64,000 nucleotides of DNA from Incurvaria masculella (lineage: Eukaryota; Arthropoda; Insecta; Lepidoptera; Incurvariidae), in the NCBI GenBank assembly GCA_946894095.1, contig OX335660.1, forward strand, positions 12,963,001 through 13,027,000, in the 5' to 3' direction. Below, in pieces: positions 1 to 11,376 of the stretch. Position 1 is the stretch's first letter; the number at the start of each line of letters is the position of its first letter. The position numbers were made by a program, and so were the translations under genes. Under the pieces are notes generated by a model. It was not told where the DNA came from, made no database searches, and saw only the letters and a list, made by a program, of their open reading frames with translations.

Positions 1-142
1 ACTTACACTTAATCAGCTAAGAGGCAAGTACCTGTGGTGTCAATGGTTTAGTGCTGGCACACTATCCCGCTGGTCGAAATTCACTTTTATTAAAATCACA
101 CAAACACTCATTTTTTCACTCTCTGCACTGTGCTTCCGAACT

Positions 143-970
143 ATGTCTTCTAACAATCCCTTGGAAGAGATCTCCCGGCTGGAGGCAGACCTGAAGAGCG
201 GGCTGGCGCAGCTCCATGCGCGCCTTGATGCTGCTGATGCGGTCGACATCGCAGCTTCGTCTGACCCGCAGTCGGGCGGCTCGGGCAGTGTGGCGCCTAA
301 CATGCGCCAGCAGATTGCAGCGGACCTTCGGCTGTTCCAAGATCTGGTGTGGAAGGCTATCGGCTGTTTGCGTCGGCAGTTCACATCCTTCGATGAGCGT
401 CTCGATGCGCTGGAAACAAAGTCAAGGAGAAAAATTTTACTGTTCCATGGCATTGAAGAAAAGGAAGGCGAAAATACATTTGACTTGATCAAGAATCTAA
501 CTGGCAGTATGAACTTACCTCAGGGTGGTGCGGCGATTATTAGCGTCTGTCACCGGCTAGGACGAAGTGCGACAGGCGGGAATCACAAACGCCCTGTCCT
601 GGTGAAATTTTGCTCGCTAGACGTGCGGGCACAAGTCTGGAGGAAGAAGACGATGCTAAAGGGCACTGGAGCTTCCATCTCAGAGTTCCTCACGGAGAGC
701 CGTCACAGGATTTTCACGGAGGCCAGACGAGTCTTCGGTGTGTCCAAGTCCTGGACGCATGACGCCTTGATCCACGTCCTGATGCCTGATGGAGCGCGTC
801 ACAGGGTGCGGTCGATGGGGCGGTTGCGGGAGCTGGAGGCCGCGATGCCGGCCTTGGCCACTGGCGGAGATGCGCCTTCGGTAGCTGGCATTGGAGCAGC
901 TCGCGCGACTCGCTCTGGGCAACGCCCGAGCGACAAGAAGGCCTCGGAGAAAAGTTCAAAGAAGTCGTGA
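143..970 (+). CDS. LINE-A ORF1 protein (RNA-binding, RRM-like)
   Basis: This 275-residue protein is the likely nucleic-acid-binding partner that coats the element RNA. Residues 5-35 and 55-95 are rich in heptad-like Leu/Ala and could form a coiled coil. Residues 96-165 form an RRM-like core starting RRKILLFHGIEE, with the CHRLGR and RPVLVKF strands typical of L1-type ORF1 proteins. Residues 170-235 match the C-terminal domain of that family, ending in a DGARHRV strand. The tail is basic (KKASEKSSKKS). ATG 143 is the first Met before the coiled-coil segment. The stop is followed by a long spacer rather than an overlapping ORF2. Copy 2 of the element keeps only the last part of this ORF. The family assignment rests on visible motifs, not on a search. 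Confidence 0.8.
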   Translation: MSSNNPLEEISRLEADLKSGLAQLHARLDAADAVDIAASSDPQSGGSGSVAPNMRQQIAADLRLFQDLVWKAIGCLRRQFTSFDERLDALETKSRRKILLFHGIEEKEGENTFDLIKNLTGSMNLPQGGAAIISVCHRLGRSATGGNHKRPVLVKFCSLDVRAQVWRKKTMLKGTGASISEFLTESRHRIFTEARRVFGVSKSWTHDALIHVLMPDGARHRVRSMGRLRELEAAMPALATGGDAPSVAGIGAARATRSGQRPSDKKASEKSSKKS

Positions 971-1817
971 GTCTAGTGCTCCTGTCCTGTGATCGGTACT
1001 TTTGGCAATATTGAAGTCTTCTACGCTGTGTTCACGGATTAATAGTTCTCGTATTTTGTCTTTTTCGTTTTGTCTGATGATCGAATAGTCTGTGACAGCT
1101 TACTTTCTTTTTTTGTATCTTAAGGCAAAGCAAAACATTCGCCATACAGCTATGTTTTATGCATGTATAACTTTATTTTTATGTTTATTAAAGTGGTTTT
1201 TTTTTTCTGAGTGTAACCAGTACAACTACAACTTGAATAGTCATTGGCATTGAGTGTTTATTTTATTGCTGTATTGGTTCAATTTATTGCAATAACTTGT
1301 AAAGTATTAATCTTTCTTATATACTTGTTTCAATATGAATAATCGTACCTGTCCTAGTTACTGCATTGCATATGGTTAAGCATATTCTATTCATCTCATT
1401 CTGTTCCTTTGTTAATGTTTTTTTTCATGACAAAGTACTGTTTAGATATTTTGATATACACTTTTACTTGACCTGTTAAAATTCTCTGTTTATTTGATTC
1501 CATTTGCTGTTATTTACTGTATTCTGTGTCCCCTCGATTGTTTTTTTTTTTTTTTTTGCTTGCTATGTGCTTCTTTATTGTGTTAATCTGTTTACTTGTC
1601 TTCGATTTGTGTGTTTGTGTTCTATGACTAATCTTGTATTCTACCAGCGGGATATCGTGAGTGAGGTGCCGCTAGTTTATCAAATCGTTTTGGATACACT
1701 GAATATTTGTATGTCTCTTAGTTTAGTTTTTTAGTTTAATATTAATACTTATATTATTATATATTTATCTACGTATTTAAATATTTTTTGTATAGCTCTA
1801 TATTTTGATACAATTCC
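971..1817 (+). other. LINE-A inter-ORF spacer
   Basis: This is an 847-nt AT-rich stretch between ORF1 and ORF2 with long T runs and no convincing frame. A 76-codon frame at 1504-1734 is hydrophobic low-complexity sequence and is probably noncoding. Copy 2 has a comparable spacer of about 720 nt (55195-55916), so the gap looks like part of the element's design and not a deletion scar. Confidence 0.6.
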
Positions 1818-4784
1818 ATGTCAATATCTTCTGACACAGATACATTCCTTTCGGCCAACTCAACTTCATCCTCACTTGGGGACCCGTTTAGTGATGCTGA
1901 AGATTTATTATCTCACCCTAATACTTCTGACTTGCAATCTCATCTCGGCGATCTCCTGCATTCTAATTTCTTGCCTTACCCTAATAACTTCAACGTGTGC
2001 CACATCAATGCTGAAAGCATTCCTGCCCATTATTCTGATCTTGTAACTTCATTCACCAGTCCCGATATTCACGCAGTTCTTGTCTCTGAGACTGTTCTTA
2101 AACCGACCCTTCCATCAACTCTTTACTCGCTTCCTGGTTTCCAGCTTATTCGTAATGATCGCACAAATAAAGGTTGGGGAGGGGTAGGAATTTATTTGAG
2201 AAGTAATATTTCTTATAAAGTTATTTCAAAATCTCCTTCTGAGTACTCCGAATCGGCTGAGTTTATACTACTGGAACTCGATTTTAATCATACAAAATTA
2301 CTTCTCGGAGTATTCTACTGTCCTCCGCGTGTTAACTATTTTAATACATTTGAACAAGTTTTGGAGCCACTTGTCTCTGAGTACACACATATTGTCATAA
2401 TGGGTGACTTCAACACTTGTTTAATAAAAGAAGATAACCGGTCTCTTAAATTACGCCATATCATTAGGTCCTTAAATATTCATGTTCTTCCCCTTCAGGC
2501 CACTTATCAAATACATGACTCACATTCTCTCTTAGATTTAATTTTAACATCTCGTATTGACTTAGTTAGTTCCCATGGTCAGCTAATTGCTCCTGGTTTT
2601 TCACGCCATGACCTCATATTTTTATCTTACAAAATCAAACCTCCTAAACAAAAACCTAAACTATTATCCCTGCGTAATTTTGCACGAATGGACATTGATG
2701 CTTTAAGAGATGATGCTGCTAAAATAAATTGGGAACCTGTATTTAAACTTGATGCTATTGATTCAAAGGTCGATGCATTGACGACCAATGTCATTGAACT
2801 TTATAATAAGCATGCGCCCGTTAGAAAAGTTAAAATTAAACATGCACCTGCTCCTTGGCTTACTGGTGAAATTCGCATCTTGATGTCCAAACGGGACGCA
2901 TTAAAACGTAAACATAAGTCACAGCCTTCAGAGGAAAATCTAGTACTATACAAGCGTGCAAGAAATCGGTGTAATAAGATGTGTAGGGATGCTAAACGCC
3001 GCCACATTCACAATTCCATCCTAAATACTTCTCCCAATGATATGTGGAAATTCTTAAGAACCCTGGGTGTTGGCAAATCAAATTCTGATGTCAATCCTGC
3101 CATCGACCTAGATGGTCTCAATCGTCACTTTTCCGCTTCTCCGGTGACAATTGGTTCTGCCGATAAAGCAAACACTATTCGCCAATTACTCTCACAAGAC
3201 CCTGCTCATATTTCGCCCGAACCTTTCCAATTCACCCAAGTCTCTAACGGCGAAATAAGTAAAATCATACATTCAATAAAAAGCAAAGCTATTGGTAGTG
3301 ATAATATGAGTCGTGATCTCTTCATCCCGATACTAGACTTGCTCTTACCCATAATCTCCAATATTGTTAATCACTCTCTGGTATCGGGTTGTTTCCCTGA
3401 CACTTGGAAACGTGCTTATATCATACCACTACCAAAAAAAGTTTGTCCCTCTGCGTTTAGTGATTATCGTCCTATTTCAATTTTACCGTTTCTATCTAAA
3501 GTTCTTGAGCGTGTAGCTCATTTCCAACTTTCCAACTACCTTTCTGTTAATTCTCTTCATGACCCTCTTCAATCTGGATTTCGCCCATCCCATAGCACCA
3601 CCTCTGCTTTGGTGAAGATTACTGACGATATTCGGCTTGCCATGGATGATCGAAAACTTACTCTTTTAGTATTGTTAGATTTCAGTAGCGCTTTTAATTC
3701 CGTCGATTTTGACATTCTATGTGCCATCCTTTTCTCTCTTAATATCTCTCAACCAGTAATAGATTGGTTTTCATCTTATCTTCGTGGTCGCCAGCAATGT
3801 GCCCGTTTAGACAATGTTTACTCACCTTGGTGTGACATAACTGCTGGTGTACCTCAAGGCGGTGTTCTCTCACCCTTACTCTTTTCAATTTTTATTAATA
3901 AAATTGTTTCAATTCTCGTTTCTCACTACCATCTCTACGCCGACGACTTGCAGCTGTATAGACACTTTCGTATTGATGACCTTGCTACTGATATAAGTCT
4001 TATGAATGTAGATCTTGATTTGGTACTAAATTGGGCTACGAGGTTTGGCCTTCTAGTCAATCCTTCTAAGTCGCAGGCAATCATTATTGGTACTCACAAA
4101 CTTCTAGCTAAGCTGAATCGAGACGAGCTACCTGATCTTTTGTTCAATGGCACTGTCATTCCTTACGTTAAATGCGTGAAAAACCTGGGACTCATGATCG
4201 ACGAAACTCTGTCTTGGCAACCACAAGTTAGTCAAGTAAGCCGCAAAATGTTTGCTAGCATGCATACTCTGAAACTCTTAAAGAACTTTATTCCTTTCGC
4301 TACCAAAATTACGCTTGCACAATCCTTGCTTCTCCCTTTACTTGATTATGGTGACGTGTGCTATCTTGACCTCAATCAAGAGCTCCTTAACAAACTCGAC
4401 CGCCTCCTCAACGTGTGTATCCGCTACGTATTTGGGCTTCGTAAATTTGATCACATCTCTGAATTCCGAACTCGTCTTCAATGGCTCGATATTCGTCACC
4501 GAAGGAATACTCATGTCCTTTCACTTCTCTACAGCATCCTTAATGATCCCAATGCTCCCTCGTACCTTCGTAATCGGTTTTCATATCTTTGCTCACATGG
4601 TCTCCCACTTAGATCGACCGGCTCTTCGGTACTGGCCATTCCCTCGCACACATCCTCCACGTATTCAGACTCCTTTACAGTGCACGCTGCGAGGCAGTGG
4701 AATCAGCTACCTCCCCATTTACGAAATTCCCCCTCTATCTATGTTTTCAAAAAAAATCTCAAAGCTTATTTTCTGTCTTTATGA
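1818..4784 (+). CDS. LINE-A ORF2: APE endonuclease and reverse transcriptase
   Basis: This 988-residue polyprotein would nick target DNA and reverse-transcribe the element RNA at the nick. The N-terminal 50 residues are Ser/Asp-rich linker. The endonuclease runs from about residue 57 to 275, with Asn64 in CHINAES, Glu in SETVLKP, GDFN at 196-199 and the His-Asp pair at 264-265 in FSRHDLI. The reverse transcriptase spans about 440-770, with YRPISILPFLSK, LLDFSSAFNSVD, GVPQGGVLSPLLF and YADDLQLY; Tyr707 precedes the catalytic Asp709-Asp710. The last 200 residues are a thumb-like and basic region ending FKKNLKAYFLSL. No RNase H is seen. All key residues are present and the frame is uninterrupted, so the protein may be functional. 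ATG 1818 matches the start used by copy 2 (MNSESDSETYFSANSS aligns with MSISSDTDTFLSANSTSS). Confidence 0.9.
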   Translation: MSISSDTDTFLSANSTSSSLGDPFSDAEDLLSHPNTSDLQSHLGDLLHSNFLPYPNNFNVCHINAESIPAHYSDLVTSFTSPDIHAVLVSETVLKPTLPSTLYSLPGFQLIRNDRTNKGWGGVGIYLRSNISYKVISKSPSEYSESAEFILLELDFNHTKLLLGVFYCPPRVNYFNTFEQVLEPLVSEYTHIVIMGDFNTCLIKEDNRSLKLRHIIRSLNIHVLPLQATYQIHDSHSLLDLILTSRIDLVSSHGQLIAPGFSRHDLIFLSYKIKPPKQKPKLLSLRNFARMDIDALRDDAAKINWEPVFKLDAIDSKVDALTTNVIELYNKHAPVRKVKIKHAPAPWLTGEIRILMSKRDALKRKHKSQPSEENLVLYKRARNRCNKMCRDAKRRHIHNSILNTSPNDMWKFLRTLGVGKSNSDVNPAIDLDGLNRHFSASPVTIGSADKANTIRQLLSQDPAHISPEPFQFTQVSNGEISKIIHSIKSKAIGSDNMSRDLFIPILDLLLPIISNIVNHSLVSGCFPDTWKRAYIIPLPKKVCPSAFSDYRPISILPFLSKVLERVAHFQLSNYLSVNSLHDPLQSGFRPSHSTTSALVKITDDIRLAMDDRKLTLLVLLDFSSAFNSVDFDILCAILFSLNISQPVIDWFSSYLRGRQQCARLDNVYSPWCDITAGVPQGGVLSPLLFSIFINKIVSILVSHYHLYADDLQLYRHFRIDDLATDISLMNVDLDLVLNWATRFGLLVNPSKSQAIIIGTHKLLAKLNRDELPDLLFNGTVIPYVKCVKNLGLMIDETLSWQPQVSQVSRKMFASMHTLKLLKNFIPFATKITLAQSLLLPLLDYGDVCYLDLNQELLNKLDRLLNVCIRYVFGLRKFDHISEFRTRLQWLDIRHRRNTHVLSLLYSILNDPNAPSYLRNRFSYLCSHGLPLRSTGSSVLAIPSHTSSTYSDSFTVHAARQWNQLPPHLRNSPSIYVFKKNLKAYFLSL

Positions 4785-5204
4785 TTTCTTTAATTTTCTC
4801 CCTCATACTTCTTTAAGTTGGTCAGTATTTATTTTTATTTTTTTATTTCTTTTGCCAATATATATATTTTTTTCCTTAAAATTATATTGTATTAAGTATC
4901 ATCTTTTATTTGTTTTTATAATATATATATGTAGTATTTAGTATTTATTTATTGATATTTATTTAGTTATATTTATGTACAGTTATATAAGTTATATATT
5001 TAAGTTTAAGTATAATGTGTATTTGTTGCATATTGTGTAGGAATTATGTTTCCTCTAAAGCTATTTCTCCATAGTTACTACTCGCACTACTGCTCACGAT
5101 ACCCAAAGGTAGACTGGTAGAAAATGCCTCCGGCATTAAGTTGTACCTTTTGCCCGAATGTTTTTTGAGTGCAATAAACTTATATAAATAAATAAATAAA
5201 TAAA
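4785..5204 (+). other. LINE-A copy 1 3' UTR with hairpin and AAAT tail
   Basis: The 3' UTR is AT-rich and ends with a conserved block: a stem AATGCC (5123-5128) and GGCATT (5132-5137) around a TCC loop, then GTGCAATAAA near the end and about five AAAT units. The same block occurs in copy 2 with a TTTT loop. It is a candidate recognition site for the element's reverse transcriptase. Confidence 0.7.
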
Positions 5205-5285
5205 TCTTCATAAAACAAGCTAGTCCGATGACTAATCTTCTTCAGATATTTGTAATTATCGTTGAGTAATCCACCTCCAAAATTA

Positions 5286-5515
5286 CCATCTTTTCATCCA
5301 ATGCGATGGTACCAACCCGGGCGGGCTTAAACCCTACCATCTAGTAGGGGAAGGGGACCTACAGTTTTACATGGATTCCGAACCATGGAGCAGCTCGCGT
5401 TCATAACGAAAATGCACTTATCGAACTCGGAAAGAGAAAGACAGTGGTGCATGTCGGTATTGAACCCAGGTCTCTGGTACGCTAGGCCAGTCCCCGCGCC
5501 ACTAGGCTACGAGCC
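5286..5515 (-). repeat. SINE-A copy with tRNA-type head
   Basis: Read on the minus strand this begins with a tRNA-like head (GGCTCGTAGCCTAGTGG, then a GGGTTCAATACC B-box-like word) and continues into the SINE-A body. The 3' third of the body is missing at the low-coordinate end. It closely follows the LINE-A tail. Confidence 0.75.
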
Positions 5516-6092
5516 TAGTAAATTAAAGTAAGTAAATTAAAACATTTACCTTTTCAATAACATCCTAGCTCTCCCTCCCATTAACACAAATCGGGAAGCC
5601 ATTTCCATTTACAAACAATGAACGCGGCTTCGCGAGTAAAGCCGCACAATTCCGAAACCCCAAAGTGTCAGTTATTACGCATAATAATTTGAATAGGGGC
5701 GTGACCGCAATAGAGCCAGCACTCGATGCCAACCAGCCAACCCTCCGCCGCCGGTCCGTACCGCGCTCTTAACTCAGCTTCCATATCGTTTCCTAGAAAT
5801 TATCCAATAAGGGTATTTAGTTAACATTTTTATCCAACAATACATTGTTGAATTTACCGGACAATGCATAACGTCCCACCTGGAACAAATCCTATCAGCC
5901 CGTTCGAGCTCCGGAGACAGAAACCTTAAGAGAGTTGTTACCCTGTAAATTCCCCTTTGAATAATCTTTTTGTTACCTTTTAGATTGGAAAAAATATGTA
6001 TTACGTCCATTTTCAAATTTTTTTACTGAAAAATACTGATACTTCCAAAAAAATTAAAACAGAATGAAACTTTCTCAGATAAAAAAATATTT
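5516..6092. other. Unassigned AT-rich DNA
   Basis: I see no gene, clear repeat or RNA here. A GC-richer patch at about 5620-5770 has no open frame of note. Confidence 0.4.
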
Positions 6093-6168
6093 GGCCGCGA
6101 TTTTTCAATAGTCTGATATAATCAGTCAGATAACGTTAAGTACTATCTGAGGATTGAAAAATCGGGCC
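6093..6168. repeat. MITE-G mini copy, 76-bp inverted repeat
   Basis: The ends are inverted copies of about 22 bp: GGCCGCGATTTTTCAAT on the left and, read in reverse complement, GGCCCGATTTTTCAAT on the right, each followed by a CAGATA-type word. Longer relatives lie at 44887-45160 and 48214-48420. It looks like an internally deleted nonautonomous DNA element. Confidence 0.55.
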
Positions 6169-7073
6169 TAAATCTGATATTTCTTAGGAGTAGGGAAACG
6201 TTAGGATCTGGAAGATGATTTCGCTAGATTAATAGCAGTCGCCGTGCAGAATTGTGCCTTGGCCAATGGACATAGAATGCATTTCTTAAAAGTTACAAAG
6301 CTTAGATTTTCTGTGACAAACAACAGCGATACCCAATTTTTTATATTTTTGGCCACACTTTTTTGAACAATGCCGTTTCTTCAAGCATTTGGCACGATGG
6401 GTGGTTACCGTGGAAGCCACATGGCGGTATCCTCGTCTAAAACCCACCTAGACTTCAACTAATTAAGTGTTATGCCAAATGCGGCCTGCTGCACAGAATT
6501 TAGTTCTTTTGTAGGCTGCATTGTACACTGAATCAACTAAATTATTGTAAGAATGTTGCTGATATTTTTTTGCTATTAATTTTGTTAAGTCAATAATGTA
6601 ATAAAAAAAATCTGAAAACACCACAGAAGAAAACATTAAGGAGAAATGGCGTTAAACCCGGGTCTTATGGACGTATTAATAATCGTATGGAAAAACTAAA
6701 CGTTCGATTCAATGACTCACTTGATTGTAAACACGCCGAGTTTATTATGGTAACCCCCAGGCAGGACGACTGAAGCCTAGTTTGCAATAAATGTACTTAC
6801 ATATAACCATTATAAGAGGGCAGACCCAAGGGTCAAACAGACCACAGTATAAAAGCGATGTAATGTGGCTCGCCATTAGAATAGTTACGTCCTATATAGA
6901 CTCCAACAATTTACAGCTCTCAACAGAAAAGGGTTGAAATGTTTAAACATTTCAGGGTTGGTTTATTGTACTTTTATTCGTTAGTTTTAACAAAATTCAG
7001 TCACGGAAATTCCGTTCCAACCTAATCAGATGCATCGGTTCCCAAATCGGTTTTAGTATTATTATTTTTTAAC
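6169..7073. other. Unassigned DNA
   Basis: I see no supported feature. A TATAAAAG word at 6848-6855 is not followed by a recognisable initiator or coding frame. Confidence 0.4.
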
Positions 7074-7340
7074 TAAGTAAATATACTTTTTCGTGCTAAG
7101 CATGTACGTCGCTTATTCCAAGGAATGTGACATGTATGTATGTATAATCGACCGTGAAGCAAGGACACATGAATTAAAGAAAGATCCCAGCATAAAGAAC
7201 TACTTTACGAATATACTACAAGGCTGGACCCGAACCAGCAAAACATACCATTCGCGGATATTGCGCCTAACCGATTTCACCACCTGCCGTATACCCATAA
7301 TTTGGAATTCTCCTACAGTCCTAAAAACTTTTAACTAGTT
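7074..7340 (-). repeat. SINE-B copy (tRNA-cloverleaf repeat)
   Basis: On the minus strand this carries a tRNA-like fold at about 7216-7289, with anticodon arm ATATC/GGTAT around CGCGAAT and T arm GCTGG TTCGGGT CCAGC. The 3' body ends with TACGAAAAAGTATATTTACTTA. It is the longest copy of this family in the window. An 81-codon open frame inside it is repeat-derived, not a gene. Confidence 0.7.
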
Positions 7341-9599
7341 TTAGTATCGATATTTGATGAAATACATTTCTTTCCCACAATCAACACACTATTTTGGGTT
7401 CGTCTTTTTGCAAAGACGTTTCGATAGCCACTGACGAAGAAGAACCGACAAGAAACTTCGCCGGAAGTAAAAATACAAATACATTTTTAATACTACAGTT
7501 ACATACTACAATTACAGGTGACCTGACAATACGAACGGTTCTTTATTATAAAAATTCTATTATTTTTATTATATATGAATTATTCTAGGAATGCGAATCA
7601 AGAACTTTCGTTCTACAAGTTTTGCGAAAAAAAGTGACGTCCACATTGCCAGGACAACCTCCACATTAAAATGCAGCAATAGCCGATAGTCCTGGCAAAT
7701 TCAAATACTGTACTGTAACTTCGCATCCGTATAAATTGAACAACTCGAAACGTAACAATCAACTTCTCAACGTAACAAAAGTCCCTTTTATAAAGCCCCG
7801 GTGAATAATAAGAAAACTTTTTAACATCCCAGGCTAAGGGCAGCACATGAAGTATATTACTCGAGAGAGAGGCACGAACCAAGTTATTAATAATTTTAAA
7901 AAAGGTCACCGTGAACGAAGGTGTGCAAGTGATCATTAAACAGGATGTTCGGCAAATAAACCGCAATTTCTTTTCGTAGAAACACCACGTGACATCTGAC
8001 AACAGGTAGGTTAAAAACTTTGCAAATTACCCCACTGTATTGACTTGAACAATGTCCCATCCTTTCTTCCTACTACTTAACCGTTACACCCTTGTGTAAT
8101 TAATTTCCCGAGGACAAACGATTTACCGATCTACCTTCATTCGCGCCGGGCGAATGAAAAACTGTGGGTCGCCAGAGACTCGTGGCAAATGTCGATGCCG
8201 GCGGACGTTCTGCTGGCTTCGCATATCCTCAACAGCTCCACGATCCACGGCAACGATCGTATCCGGCCGTGGATCCAACCCGCGTAGCGTCTACGCGCCA
8301 CACAGTTAAAAGACTTTAAGTGCCGTGCACGGAACCCTGGCAGAGACGGAACCCGAGGAGTCAGGAGGGCTGCAGACCACAATACGCCACTGGTGAGTCC
8401 TCTCCTATCCTGCCTATAGTCCGTTCAAGTCTGGGTTCAATTTGTCAAAATTATTATTTCCTACAGTCCACTCATGAAGTAGATATTTGGGTAGCGACCC
8501 ATTTGCGGCTGTCGCCCCAAACCACACTAGTGGGTACGAATGTACGAAAAAGTTTTGTCGGCCGATATGCCGAACACCTTGTATACATTGTGGTTTAAAT
8601 TATTTATATTCTCTCGGTGTTGCTATAATTGTAATCTTTCGTTTCCCATACAAACGTTGTTTACTACTGAAAAATCTGTAACACCACTACTTCTACCTCT
8701 AGCCTGATGTCACCCCATCCGGGCGTTATAACTAGCACATGTCATGATACGCTTGTTCCTACCCCTTCTCCCTCATCTTCCTACCCATCAATGTATTTGT
8801 TAGAGAGGAGACGCTACTGAGACACTCTCCTCCACTGCCAATACCACCACGCTACTACATGCATAAATATTCCTCTCGAGCGATATACATGTTTTGTAAC
8901 GCTTGTAAATTTTAGAACCGCCCCGTCAGAGTTTACTTAAAAAAATTAGTGGCTGCAACCAAAATAATACGAGTTATAATATAAGTACGATTGTTTGGGA
9001 CGGTGCCGACATGGGTGATCTTAAGAATAGCTTAGTTCATAGCGCATGAGCAGACCGTGACAATACCTCCCACCAGTTATCTACTCCTCGTCAGACTCAA
9101 TCCGTCGTCATTGTTTGCCGCAGCGGATCCGGTCGTCCAACATTTCCCCTCCTTAAAGCGAACAGGGCTCGGGCTTCCGGTGGTATTGTGTTTGCCGAGT
9201 TAGGTTTACCGGCCCCCAACGAACTGAGTTAGGGCATCGAGTTGTTTTGCGAGAAACGACTAGGGCAGTCTGTTCCGGGCTAACGGATTGATGTTGGTAT
9301 AAGCGACGAAACTCCCTTTTGCATTTCTGATATTGTTTTAAGGCAAATTTCTTTGTCGGCGGGTCTAAAATGTTCAAGCGTTTCGAAAAATTTACCGCCG
9401 ATCTAACCAGCAGTGGACGAAAGCGTATCTCCTCTAGCGAATGCACTAATGGTGAAAGGGAAGATCGTGTGAAGGAAGCGGGGGAACAGGGGGTAGGTAC
9501 CACTGCAGGCGTAATGGTACCTGTTTTTAAAGTACTGAACCATGTTCGTCAGTCGCCGTACAAAAGAACAGAAAGTACTGCCCTCGCGGCACTACCAGG
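7341..9599. other. Unassigned region, partly GC-richer
   Basis: A GC-rich patch at 8130-8400 carries an 81-codon minus-strand frame (8137-8382) with no recognised domain. A 116-codon minus-strand frame at 9153-9503 and a 127-codon plus-strand frame at 9370-9753 overlap each other and show no family features. A spliced exon cannot be excluded, but nothing supports one. Confidence 0.35.
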
Positions 9600-9795
9600 G
9601 TTTCATCGCCTAATGGCGATCCCATTTCGAATAGTCGCAAGTTTGAATGGCCATGGCACTGAAAGATGTCCGAGTTTTCCATCCAGTTCAACGAAGATTT
9701 GGCGTCTAGGTATGGCAACTAGTTTCCATGTAGTGTTTGGGCTAATAATATGACAGTAGGTTAGGTATTGATTAGTCCTTCACGTCGAGTTGCAT
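9600..9795 (+). repeat. SINE-A 3' body, old copy
   Basis: The words TTTTCCATCCAGTTCAA, a diverged GGCTAATAATATGACAGTAGG and the terminal GTTGCATAAAA match the 3' half of SINE-A. Divergence is high, so this is an old insertion. Confidence 0.55.
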
Positions 9796-9884
9796 AAAAG
9801 ACATTGCCACATTGTATCGTTGCACTAAAGGAGATTCCGAACGTGTCCAACTCATACAAAGATTCTTGTGATTGCCACACAAGA

Positions 9885-10165
9885 ATTAATAATAATAATA
9901 CGCCTTTATTTCCATATCCATGTTTTAGTTAGTAGTTTTAGTTATTATTATGATTATGTTTTATCTTAATATATTGTTAGTCTAGTTAATTATTTACTTA
10001 ATTTTTTGGAATGGACCCCTTCTTGGAAGGCCTCCTCTAATTTCTTCCACGACTCCCGGTCTCTGCCCAGGGTCAACCAATCTTCCCCTGCTTTGTCGAT
10101 GATATCATCAGCCCGCCACAGGAAAAAGAAATGTTGGTCGGCCATATAGGCGGTGGGCTAATGAT
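9885..10165 (-). mobile_element. RTE-like LINE, 3' fragment
   Basis: On the minus strand the sequence reads into the C-terminus of an RTE-type reverse transcriptase and then a short 3' UTR ending in TTATTATTATTATTAA-type units. This is the 3'-end style of RTE elements. The 5' part is missing beyond about 10165. The 3' region resembles the end of the element at 13889-15360. Confidence 0.7.
9990..10150 (-). pseudogene. RTE reverse transcriptase C-terminal remnant
   Basis: The minus-strand frame reads WRADDIIDKAGEDW, continuing through RDRESWKKLEEAF to a TAA at 9990-9992. This is the conserved C-terminal signature of lepidopteran RTE-type endonuclease-reverse transcriptases (Trp-x-Asp-Asp-Ile, then Arg-x-x-Trp-Lys-x-x-Glu-Glu-Ala-Phe). 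Only about 50 codons remain, with no catalytic motif, so it cannot encode an active enzyme. Confidence 0.7.
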
Positions 10166-11007
10166 ATTACAAGAAGTAATGGTGTATATTTTTTTATCGT
10201 TATCAAGTTTTTTTGTAATAACTACTAACGAATATTAACTTTTTGATATTTCCCTTAAGGATTGCCCTGGCTAAGACTAGAATATTCATGTATGAAACCC
10301 GAACTGATCCGTGTCCAAAATACATAACAATGGCATCTTAGTTTATTAATAGTATTGACGAATAATTTCCTGAAGTTATGACAGTTACTATTGTTACCAT
10401 ACATGTCCGTGAAAAGAAACTAATTTAACCAAATCTCACAACTAAAAAAAATCAGCTTGAGCTATTTCAGGCAAATATGCTTTGAATTCAAATGCTGACA
10501 TCTCGGCGCAAATCACTACACTTCGATTGAAATTTTCCTCAACACCTCGTACAAGACCGCGCCATCTAGCGCTTCGAGACGAGACTTTAAATCAACCCTG
10601 CAAGTGAAACTCGCCACGAAAGCCCTTGCTCAGAATAGAACCTTATGTAAGCGTTCATCTCGCCATCTAGCGTTGAAATGAATAGGACGCGTGGAACAAC
10701 ATGAACTGAAAATTTCACATTCACGCGACAGATGTCGCTGGCGACAAAAAGTGAGTTGGAATTCACGATTTCGGGGATGAAACAAGTTTGTACCGGCTAT
10801 GAACAATGTTATGATTAATTAAGTTTTAGTAATTAATTCATTAAATCACAGCAAAATTCTAGCGTTGTGCAACTGGCATATGGCATACGCCAGACCCTCA
10901 CACAAGAGGCGCTCATCATCGACATGCACATAGAAGCATTGTCATCAGATTTATTTATTTTGTAAATGGCTCCACGGTTTTACATAATGTTCAAAAACTG
11001 GCTCGAC
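10166..11007. other. Unassigned DNA with recurring short motif
   Basis: The word CGCCATCTAGCG occurs near 10560 and again near 10670, about 110 bp apart. A stretch at 10870-10915 resembles 26000-26045. No coding feature is seen. Confidence 0.4.
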
Positions 11008-11011
11008 TTAA

Positions 11012-11372
11012 GGATGTTCCGACCTAAACAATGTTATTTTTTAAACAGAACGCAAAAAGTATTGCACTTTAAGGCACGAATTCGTCAAAAATATTAAATA
11101 TAGCCATAGCAGTTGCAGCGAAAACATATTCACAATTTCAGGTTTAATAGTTTCCTTGTAATTTCCGATTAGAAGTTTTACACCGATAGATGGCGCTGTT
11201 AAATAAAAATCGTATTTAAATAAATTGTAACCAAACCAATAATCCTGAAATTGTGAAATTGTTTTCGCTGCAAGTAATATGACTACATTAAACTTTTATT
11301 ATTTATTCGTGCTTAAAGTGCAATGCTTTTTGCGTTATGTGTGCAAACAACTTTATATAGGTCGGAACAGCC
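11012..11372. mobile_element. TTAA MITE-2, copy 1
   Basis: This 361-bp element is bounded by TTAA at 11008-11011 and 11373-11376. Its ends are inverted: GGATGTTCCGACC on the left and GGCTGTTCCGACC on the reverse complement of the right. The inverted similarity extends about 80 bp inward through ACGCAAAAAG and TTGCACTTTAAG. There is no transposase frame. TTAA target choice is the hallmark of the piggyBac superfamily. A second copy lies at 62433-62794. Confidence 0.8.
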
Positions 11373-11376
11373 TTAA

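Larger units (their letters stand above)
1..5204 (+). mobile_element. LINE-A copy 1, near-complete non-LTR retrotransposon
   Basis: This element holds ORF1 (143-970), an 850-nt spacer, ORF2 (1818-4784), a 3' UTR and a terminal run of AAAT units at about 5183-5204. It is an APE-type LINE with no RNase H domain after the reverse transcriptase. The C-terminal part of ORF2 resembles the CR1/L2/Daphne-Rex side of the Jockey group, but I cannot fix the clade by eye. The 5' end is not defined and may begin before base 1. A related copy lies at 54970-59206 with the same order and the same 3' UTR hairpin. Both long frames are open, so this copy may be young. Confidence 0.85.

Noticed and set aside
6848..6855. 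TATAAAAG as a host promoter
   Set aside because: No initiator motif and no plausible coding sequence downstream; such words are frequent in AT-rich DNA.
9153..9753. Overlapping 116- and 127-codon frames on opposite strands
   Set aside because: Mutually antisense, without domains; the plus-strand one ends inside an old SINE.
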